Assembly (NCBI GenBank): GCA_002238965.1
Contig: MPNJ01000001.1
Coordinates: 310,001 to 374,000 of the forward strand
Length of the DNA: 64,000 bases
Direction of reading: 5' to 3'
Origin: Nitrospinae bacterium bin107
GTDB taxonomy: Bacteria; UBA8248
Shown here: piece after piece, positions 58,173 through 64,000 of the stretch
How positions within the stretch are numbered: the stretch's first letter is position 1
Layout of the letters: each line of letters starts with the position of its first letter
Made by a program: the position numbers and the translations under genes
The notes under the pieces: generated by a model
What the model saw: the letters and a program-made list of their open reading frames with translations, nothing else
What the model was told of the DNA's origin: nothing
Database searches by the model: none

Positions 58173-59885
58173 CTAGAAAAGAAAATACCGCTGCGCCATG
58201 GGGAGCACCTCGGCGGGTTCGCACGTGAGCGTTTCCCCGTCCGCCTTTACCACGTAGGTTTCGGGATCGACCTCGATATCGGGCAGGGCATCGTTCAGCT
58301 TCATGTCCTTCTTGCCGATGGAGCGGCAGTTCGAGACGGGCGCCACGATCTTGCCCAGACCCAGTGCGTCGCCCAGTCGATCCTCTGCCGCCGCCCCTGA
58401 GACGAAGGCGTAGGAAGTGGGTCCGATCGCCTTGCCCATCGAACCGAACATAGGCCGGCCCAGAACGGGCTGCGGCGTTGGGATGGAGGCGTTGGGGTCG
58501 CCCATCGCCGCGTGGGCGATGAAGCCGCCCTTCACCACGACTTCGGGCTTCACGCCGAAAAAGGCGGGCTTCCAGAGCACCATGTCCGCCATCTTGCCCA
58601 CTTCGATCGAGCCGACGTAATCGGAAATCCCGTGTGCAATCGCGGGGTTGATGGTGTATTTCGCCACGTAGCGCCTGGCGCGGTAGTTGTCGTTGGCGCC
58701 GCTTTCCTCGGCCAGCGCGCCGCGCTGTCGCTTCATCTTGTCCGCCGTCTGCCAGGTGCGGATGACCACCTCGCCCACGCGGCCCATGGCCTGGGAGTCC
58801 GAACCCATCATGCTGAACGCACCCATGTCGTGGAGAATGTCTTCCGCCGCGATGGTCTCCGCGCGGATCCTCGACTCGGCGAAGGCTACGTCCTCTGGAA
58901 TCTTGGAATCTAAGTGGTGGCACACCATGAGCATGTCGAGATGCTCGTCCACCGTGTTCACCGTGAAGGGCCGCGTGGGGTTCGTCGAGGAGGGCAGCAC
59001 GCCCGCCTCCCCGCACACGCGGATGATGTCGGGCGCATGGCCGCCGCCCGCCCCTTCGGTGTGGTAGGTGTGGATGGTCCGGCCCTTGAACGCGGCGATG
59101 GAGGTCTCGACGAAGCCCGACTCGTTCAGCGTATCGGTATGGATGCACACCTGCACGTCCATATCCTCCGCCACGCCGAGGCAGCAATCGATCGCCGCAG
59201 GCGTGGTTCCCCAGTCCTCATGGAGTTTCAGCCCCACCGCGCCCGCGCGGATCTGCTCGATAAGAGGCTCCGGCCGCGAGGCGTTTCCTTTGCCCAGAAA
59301 TCCCAGGTTCATGGGGTAGGCCTCCGCCGCCTGGAGCATCCGGGCGATGTTCCACGCCCCCGGGGTGCAGGTGGTGGCGTTCGTGCCCGTGGCGGGGCCG
59401 GTTCCCCCGCCGAACATGGTGGTGACGCCCGAGGAGAGCGCCTCGTCAATCTGCTGGGGACAGATGAAGTGGATGTGGGTGTCGATGCCGCCTGCGGTGA
59501 GTATCATCCCCTCGCCCGCCAGCACTTCCGTGGAGGCGCCGACCGTCATGTCCACCCCCTGCATCAGGTGCGGATTGCCCGACTTGCCGACCCCGACAAT
59601 CTTCCCGTCCTTGATTCCCACATCCGCCTTCACCACGCCCCAGTAGTCGAGTATCAGCGCGTTGGTAATGAGCAGGTCGAGCGCTTCGCCCTCACGCGTC
59701 TCGGTGGGGGATTGCCCCATCCCGTCTCTGATGACCTTGCCGCCGCCGAATTTCGACTCATCGCCGTAGACGGTGCGGTCTTCTTCGACCTCGATGAAGA
59801 GATCGGTGTCAGCGAGGCGCACCTTGTCCCCCACCGTGGGGCCGAACATGTCGGCGTAGGCGCGCCTGTCCATGCGAAAAGCCAT
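58173..59885 (-). CDS. ureC: Urease alpha (catalytic) subunit
   Basis: It has 570 residues, normal for the catalytic subunit. The dinickel site is intact: HIHF in [14 protein letters not shown], the carbamylated Lys in [14 protein letters not shown], the His of [21 protein letters not shown] and the catalytic flap [13 protein letters not shown]. Hydrolyses urea to ammonia and carbamate. ATG overlaps the stop of ureB. Confidence 0.99.
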   Translation of the reverse strand: MAFRMDRRAYADMFGPTVGDKVRLADTDLFIEVEEDRTVYGDESKFGGGKVIRDGMGQSPTETREGEALDLLITNALILDYWGVVKADVGIKDGKIVGVGKSGNPHLMQGVDMTVGASTEVLAGEGMILTAGGIDTHIHFICPQQIDEALSSGVTTMFGGGTGPATGTNATTCTPGAWNIARMLQAAEAYPMNLGFLGKGNASRPEPLIEQIRAGAVGLKLHEDWGTTPAAIDCCLGVAEDMDVQVCIHTDTLNESGFVETSIAAFKGRTIHTYHTEGAGGGHAPDIIRVCGEAGVLPSSTNPTRPFTVNTVDEHLDMLMVCHHLDSKIPEDVAFAESRIRAETIAAEDILHDMGAFSMMGSDSQAMGRVGEVVIRTWQTADKMKRQRGALAEESGANDNYRARRYVAKYTINPAIAHGISDYVGSIEVGKMADMVLWKPAFFGVKPEVVVKGGFIAHAAMGDPNASIPTPQPVLGRPMFGSMGKAIGPTSYAFVSGAAAEDRLGDALGLGKIVAPVSNCRSIGKKDMKLNDALPDIEVDPETYVVKADGETLTCEPAEVLPMAQRYFLF

Positions 59886-60256
59886 CAGTCCGTCCCCCCG
59901 TAGCCCTCGGCGCGGGCTTTCTCGAGTGCGCCCTCGCGCACGGCGGCCGAATCGAGCGCGCCCTCCGTCAGCGCGTTCAGCCCCATGGCGGTGCGCGCGC
60001 CCGCGAAGGCGACGAGCGTCACCTCCTTCTCATCGCCGGGTTCGAAGCGCACCGCCGTTCCCGCCGGAATGTCCAGCCGCATGCCGAAAGCCGCCTTCCT
60101 GTCGAAATCGAGCAGGCAGTTCACCTCGAAAAAATGAAAGTGGGAACCCACCTGGATGGGCCTGTCGCCTCGGTTCGCCACGATGAGCGAGGCGGTTTCG
60201 CGCCCCTCGTTCAGGACGATCACGCCGTCCGCCAGAATATATTCGCCGGGTATCAT
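59885..60256 (-). CDS. ureB: Urease beta subunit
   Basis: It has 123 residues. [20 protein letters not shown] and [17 protein letters not shown] with [14 protein letters not shown] are diagnostic. It packs against the alpha subunit. The stop overlaps the start of ureC. Confidence 0.97.
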   Translation of the reverse strand: MIPGEYILADGVIVLNEGRETASLIVANRGDRPIQVGSHFHFFEVNCLLDFDRKAAFGMRLDIPAGTAVRFEPGDEKEVTLVAFAGARTAMGLNALTEGALDSAAVREGALEKARAEGYGGTD

Positions 60257-60266
60257 GCGCTCTCCT

Positions 60267-60572
60267 TCAGCCTCGTATCGGGTCGTGCACCGTCACGAGC
60301 TTGGTGCCGTCCGGGAACGTGCCCTCGACCTGCACCTCGTGGATCATCTCGGGCACCCCTTCCATGACGTCCTCTCGCGTGAGAATCGTCGCGCCGTATC
60401 GCATCAGCTCGGCCACGGATTTCCCGTCGCGCGCGCCTTCGAGCACCTCCGCCGTGATGATGCTGACGGCTTCGGGGTAATTGAGCTTGAGGCCGCGCGC
60501 GCGGCGCGCGCGCGCCAACTCCGCCGCAACGAAAACGAGGAGCTTCTCCTGCTCCCTCGGTGTCAGATGCAT
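60267..60572 (-). CDS. ureA: Urease gamma subunit
   Basis: It has 101 residues with [14 protein letters not shown], the block [15 protein letters not shown] and the closing VTVHDPI. First of the urease structural genes, 10 nt before ureB and 34 nt after the urtE stop. Confidence 0.97.
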   Translation of the reverse strand: MHLTPREQEKLLVFVAAELARARRARGLKLNYPEAVSIITAEVLEGARDGKSVAELMRYGATILTREDVMEGVPEMIHEVQVEGTFPDGTKLVTVHDPIRG

Positions 60573-60606
60573 CGCCTGCCTCCTGTCAAAAAACTCCTGC
60601 GGGCGG

Positions 60607-61302
60607 CTACGCGGTCAGGCGGTCGAGCAGCGCTGTGTCGCACTCGCCCTGCGCTTGTCCGGTGGCCGTGAATTCCCCTTTTTCCATCACGTAATATCGA
60701 TCCGAGAGCCGCCAGGCGAACTCCAGGTACTGCTCCACGAGGATGATGCCCACGTCGCCGCGTTCCTTGATCTTCCAAAGAACGCTCTCGATGTCCATGA
60801 TGATGGAGGGCTGGATGCCCTCGGTCGGCTCATCGAGCAGCAGGAGCTTGGGTTCGCTCACCAGGGCGCGGGCGATGGCGAGTTGCTGCTGCTGTCCGCC
60901 GCTCAGCACCCCACCCTTTCGTCCGAGCATCTCCCTTAAAACGGGAAACAGCTCAAAAACGCCCTCGTCATACCTCCGGGGGCGGTCGGGGTGGGCTTCC
61001 AGCCCCAGCAGTAGATTCTCGTGCACGCTGAGCTGCGGAAAAATCTCCCGCCCCTGGGGGACGTAGGCGACACCCATCCTCGCGCGCGCCTCGGGTCTCG
61101 AAGCAGTGATGTCGCTCTCCAGGAATTCGACTTTTCCCGCTTTGGGCTTGAGCAGACCAACGATGGATTTCAGGAACGTGGTCTTGCCCATGCCGTTTCT
61201 GCCGATGATGCCGGCAATCTCGCCGGGACCAACCTCTATGTCGAGCCCACGCAGAATGTGGCTTTCGCCGTAGTAGGCGTGGAGTTCCTCAACCCTAAGC
61301 AT
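60607..61302 (-). CDS. urtE: Urea ABC transporter ATP-binding protein UrtE
   Basis: It has 231 residues, a LivF-type ATPase. Walker A GRNGMGKT, signature [12 protein letters not shown] and Walker B LLLLDEP with the UrtE-typical EGIQPSI. Its start overlaps the end of urtD. It is next to ureA, as in many urea-transport/urease clusters. Confidence 0.94.
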   Translation of the reverse strand: MLRVEELHAYYGESHILRGLDIEVGPGEIAGIIGRNGMGKTTFLKSIVGLLKPKAGKVEFLESDITASRPEARARMGVAYVPQGREIFPQLSVHENLLLGLEAHPDRPRRYDEGVFELFPVLREMLGRKGGVLSGGQQQQLAIARALVSEPKLLLLDEPTEGIQPSIIMDIESVLWKIKERGDVGIILVEQYLEFAWRLSDRYYVMEKGEFTATGQAQGECDTALLDRLTA

Positions 61303-62062
61303 GTTCCTCGCTTCCCCTGCCCAGATAGAGTTCGATGACCCGCTCGTCCTTATGCACGTGATCGATGGAACCCTCGCATATTACGGCGCCCTCGTGAAGC
61401 ACGGTGACTCGCTCGGCGATCTCCCGCACGAATTTCATGTCATGCTCGATGACGAGAACCGAGCGATGCTCGGCGATGCGCCGCAAAAGCGCCGCCGTCT
61501 TATCCGTCTCCCTGTCCGTCATACCGGCCACGGGCTCGTCGACGAGCAGGAGATCCGGGTCCTGCACCACCACCATGCCGATTTCGAGCCACTGTTTTTC
61601 GCCGTGGGCCAGCAGGCCGGCCCGCCAGTTGCTCTTGGACGTGAGTCCGATGACGTCGAGCGTTTCCTCCACCCGCTCCCGCGCCTCGGCCGTGGCCCCG
61701 CCGAAAAGAAGCGAGGTCACCTTCTTGTGCTGTTTCACGGAGAGTTCGAGGTTATCGCGCACCGTGAGGTTCTCATAAATGGTCGGCGTCTGGAATTTTC
61801 TGCCGATGCCTGCGTTCGATATCTCTTCCTGGCGCATCCGCGCGAGGTTGGTTTTCTCCTTGAATACCACCCGCCCGGAATCGGGCTTCACCTTGCCCGT
61901 CACGACGTCGAGCAGGGTGGTTTTTCCCGCCCCGTTCGGGCCGATGACGCAGCGCAGCTCCCCCCTGTCCATGCTGAAGTTAAGCTCGTTCAGCGCCTTG
62001 AAACCGTCGAAGACGACGAACACGTCCTCCATATAGAGTATGCTTTTCGATGTCAGCGCCAT
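61295..62062 (-). CDS. urtD: Urea ABC transporter ATP-binding protein UrtD
   Basis: It has 255 residues, a LivG-type ATPase. Walker A GPNGAGKTTL, then FQTPTIYENLTVRDNLELS, the UrtD-style signature LLAHGEKQWLEIG and LLLVDEPVAGMTDRE. Adjacent to urtC and urtE with short or overlapping junctions. Confidence 0.94.
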   Translation of the reverse strand: MALTSKSILYMEDVFVVFDGFKALNELNFSMDRGELRCVIGPNGAGKTTLLDVVTGKVKPDSGRVVFKEKTNLARMRQEEISNAGIGRKFQTPTIYENLTVRDNLELSVKQHKKVTSLLFGGATAEARERVEETLDVIGLTSKSNWRAGLLAHGEKQWLEIGMVVVQDPDLLLVDEPVAGMTDRETDKTAALLRRIAEHRSVLVIEHDMKFVREIAERVTVLHEGAVICEGSIDHVHKDERVIELYLGRGSEEHA

Positions 62063-62070
62063 GTTTTCCC

Positions 62071-63234
62071 CTAGCCTTCGCTGCGCAAGGCCGCGAGATT
62101 CTCATCCGCCGCCACGCGCTCTTTTCGGCGGATCCATCTTTCCAGCTTGCGTGGCGCATCGCGCACCACGCCGAGGATTCCGTCCGGGAAGAACTGAACG
62201 ACCAGGACGAATATGCCGCCCAGGAAATAGAGCCAGTAATCCGGGTAACTCGACGTGAGGTAGCTCCGCGCCCAGTTCACCCCGATAGCGCCGATGACGG
62301 CGCCGATGAGCGACCCCCGCCCGCCGACCGCCACCCAGATGACCATCTCGATGGAGGGAAGCACGCCGATCCGCCCGGGGGTGATGATGCCCACCTGGGG
62401 CACGTACAACGCGCCGGCGACCCCCGCCAGCATGGCGGAAACGCTGAAGACGAACACCTTGTAGTTCGCGGGCGTATAGCCCGAGTAGAGCACGCGGTTC
62501 TCCGCGTCCCGGATCGCCAGAAGAATCTTCCCGGCGCGTGATTTCACTATCCAGCGGCAGAGCAGGTACGCGCCGCAAAGCGTAAGCGCGGTTACGATGT
62601 ATAGCCCCCGCTGCGTGGACACTTCCGTGAGCGTGAAGCCGAGTACCTTCTTGAAGTTGGTGAGGCCGTTCGTGCCGCCCAGGTTCACCTCGTTGCGGTT
62701 GAAGACGAGCCAGGCGGAAAGCGCCAGCGCCTGCGTGATGATGGCGAAGTACACGCCGCGAACCCGCGTCCTGAATGCGAGGAAGCCGAAGACGGCCGCC
62801 AGCGCGCCCGGCACCAGCGCGACCGCGAGCGTGGTGAAGAAAAATGAGTGGAACGGTTTCCAGAACAGGGGCAGCTCCTTCACCTGGTTCCAGACCATGA
62901 AGTCGGGCAGCTTGCTCTGGTAGACCCCCTCGCCGCCGATCTCGAGCGTGAGGTACATGCCCATGCAATAGGCGCCCAGGCCGAAGAACACGCCGTGGCC
63001 CATGCTCAGGATGCCGGTGTAGCCCCATATCAAATCGAGGCCCAGCGCCAGGATGGCGTAGGCCAGGAATTTACCGAACAGGTTGAGCGTGAAATCCGAG
63101 ACGTGGAAGAAAGAGCCTGGCGTCCCGAAGGCGTTCAGCGAGGGCATCGCGACGATGAACCAGAACGCCGCAAGCACGAGAATGACGCCGCCGACCTTTT
63201 TCTCCATCCTGTCCACCAGAGTTTCACCCGGCAT
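62071..63234 (-). CDS. urtC: Urea ABC transporter permease UrtC
   Basis: It has 387 residues, a LivM-type permease with about ten helices. It includes LAILALGLDLIWGYTGILSMGHGVFFGLGAYCMGMYL, VYFAIITQALALSAWLVF and the NVG/TNGLTN core. The N-terminal extension before the first core helix is normal for UrtC. Confidence 0.94.
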   Translation of the reverse strand: MPGETLVDRMEKKVGGVILVLAAFWFIVAMPSLNAFGTPGSFFHVSDFTLNLFGKFLAYAILALGLDLIWGYTGILSMGHGVFFGLGAYCMGMYLTLEIGGEGVYQSKLPDFMVWNQVKELPLFWKPFHSFFFTTLAVALVPGALAAVFGFLAFRTRVRGVYFAIITQALALSAWLVFNRNEVNLGGTNGLTNFKKVLGFTLTEVSTQRGLYIVTALTLCGAYLLCRWIVKSRAGKILLAIRDAENRVLYSGYTPANYKVFVFSVSAMLAGVAGALYVPQVGIITPGRIGVLPSIEMVIWVAVGGRGSLIGAVIGAIGVNWARSYLTSSYPDYWLYFLGGIFVLVVQFFPDGILGVVRDAPRKLERWIRRKERVAADENLAALRSEG

Positions 63235-63240
63235 AACGTA

Positions 63241-64000
63241 TCAAGCCCCTCTCGTGCGGATGGCGAACAGGCCCTCCGGCCTTCTTTGCAGGAAGAGGAT
63301 CACCAGAACCAGAATCACCACCTTGCCGAACACTGCGCCCATCGCGGGCTCGAGCATCTTGTTCATGCCGCCGATGCCGAAGCCCGCCACGATTGTTCCC
63401 AGAATCTTGCCCACGCCGCCCGTCACCACCACCATGAACGAATCCACGATGTAGTTCTGGCCCAGGTCGGGCCCCACGTTACCGACCTGGCTCAGGGCCG
63501 CGCCCGCCATGCCCGCCAGCCCCGCGCCGAAGGCGAACGTGCCCGCATCCACCCGCCGGGAGGGAACGCCCAGGCAGGTGCTCATGCCCCGGTTCTGGGT
63601 GACGGCGCGAATCCGCAGGCCCGCTCTCGTGCGGAACAGGAACAAATACGTGCCCGCCACGCAGAAAACGGCCAGCGCGATGATGAACATGCGGTTAAAG
63701 GGAAACTGGACGCCGACCATCAGGTGATACCCCCCGCTCAGCCACTCGGGGGATTTCACGTCCACGTTCTGCGCGCCGAACACCTGGCGGACGGCTTGCC
63801 GGAGAATCAGGCTGATCCCCCAGGTGGTCAACAGCGTCTCCAGCGGCCGGCCGTACAGGTAGCGGATGATGGAAATCTCCATGAGATAGCCCATCAGGGC
63901 CGAAGCCAGAAAAGCGACGGGTAGCGCCAGGATGAAATACCAGCCAAAGTAATTTTGCGGCATATAAGAGATAAAGACGCCCTGGATGATGAAGGTGGCG
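63241..64000 (-). CDS. urtB: Urea ABC transporter permease UrtB, 5' end cut by the window edge
   Basis: At least 253 residues are visible and the frame stays open to base 64000 (reading ATFIIQGVFISYM before FGWYFILALPVAF), so the start lies outside. LivH-type helices and TTWGISLILRQAVRQVFGAQNVDV, RAVTQNRGMSTCLGVPSRRVDAGTFAFGAGLAGMAGA, and the UrtB-typical SQVGNVGPDLGQNYIVDSFMVV, are present. It is followed by urtC 6 nt on. The urtA binding protein is probably just upstream. Confidence 0.95.
   Translation of the reverse strand, partial: ATFIIQGVFISYMPQNYFGWYFILALPVAFLASALMGYLMEISIIRYLYGRPLETLLTTWGISLILRQAVRQVFGAQNVDVKSPEWLSGGYHLMVGVQFPFNRMFIIALAVFCVAGTYLFLFRTRAGLRIRAVTQNRGMSTCLGVPSRRVDAGTFAFGAGLAGMAGAALSQVGNVGPDLGQNYIVDSFMVVVTGGVGKILGTIVAGFGIGGMNKMLEPAMGAVFGKVVILVLVILFLQRRPEGLFAIRTRGA

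Overview
The window is GC-rich bacterial chromosome, almost fully coding, with two complete tRNA genes and no rRNA, CRISPR array, phage or intact insertion sequence. The content suggests an uncultured Gram-negative environmental bacterium: an outer-membrane barrel protein, a lipoprotein with a TbpB-like end, many Shine-Dalgarno starts, several flavin- and metal-dependent hydrolases and oxidoreductases, and TRAP and ABC uptake systems. A selenoprotein implies a selenocysteine machinery elsewhere. The lineage cannot be fixed from sequence alone; a deltaproteobacterial or Tectomicrobia-like group is a low-confidence guess.

Layout. 1-9.6 kb is a minus-strand housekeeping block: thrS (3' end outside the window), tRNA-Val, clpX-clpP-tig, tRNA-Leu and cobalamin-dependent metH. 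9.9-18 kb is mixed: two copies of a small-protein plus retropepsin module (one broken), folE2, a MazG-type pyrophosphohydrolase, a metal-dependent amidohydrolase with a MetE-like methyltransferase, and ftsH. 18-20.6 kb holds a deiodinase-like selenoprotein read through an in-frame TGA, then an SsuD-like monooxygenase and a flavin reductase. 21-26 kb is accessory: a secreted cache-like protein, pdxH, an orphan HigA-like antitoxin, an AbiJ-type protein, a bicupin, a candidate small RNA, a DUF3800 protein and a decayed relE/antitoxin pair. 27.1-41.5 kb is bracketed by two inverted copies of a ~433-bp non-coding repeat. Between them lie an M24 peptidase, a TRAP-TAXI transporter, an AhpD-like protein, a sugar ABC operon whose ATPase carries a membrane-helix insertion, and a molybdopterin oxidoreductase. 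41.6-47.2 kb is a dpp/opp-type peptide transporter. 48-54 kb contains a large amidase, a HigA antitoxin with a truncated toxin, a hydantoinase-like amidohydrolase and a luciferase-like oxidoreductase. 54.5-55.5 kb is a frameshifted lipoprotein gene. 55.5-64 kb is a complete urease cluster (ureABCEFGD) downstream of urtBCDE urea-transporter genes.

How it fits together. The right end is one nitrogen-acquisition unit: urea import, hydrolysis and nickel-centre assembly. The amidase, hydantoinase, dipeptide transporter and M24 peptidase point to use of organic nitrogen. The gaps between genes are full of palindromes and 200-300-bp repeats. Several small genes (a retropepsin, a RelE, a HigB) end abruptly at such repeats, so repeats seem to have eroded accessory genes. 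The strongest candidates for something new are the RbsA-type ATPase with membrane helices, the deiodinase-like selenoprotein, the overlapping small-protein/retropepsin module and the promoter-hairpin-T-run small RNA beside DUF3800.
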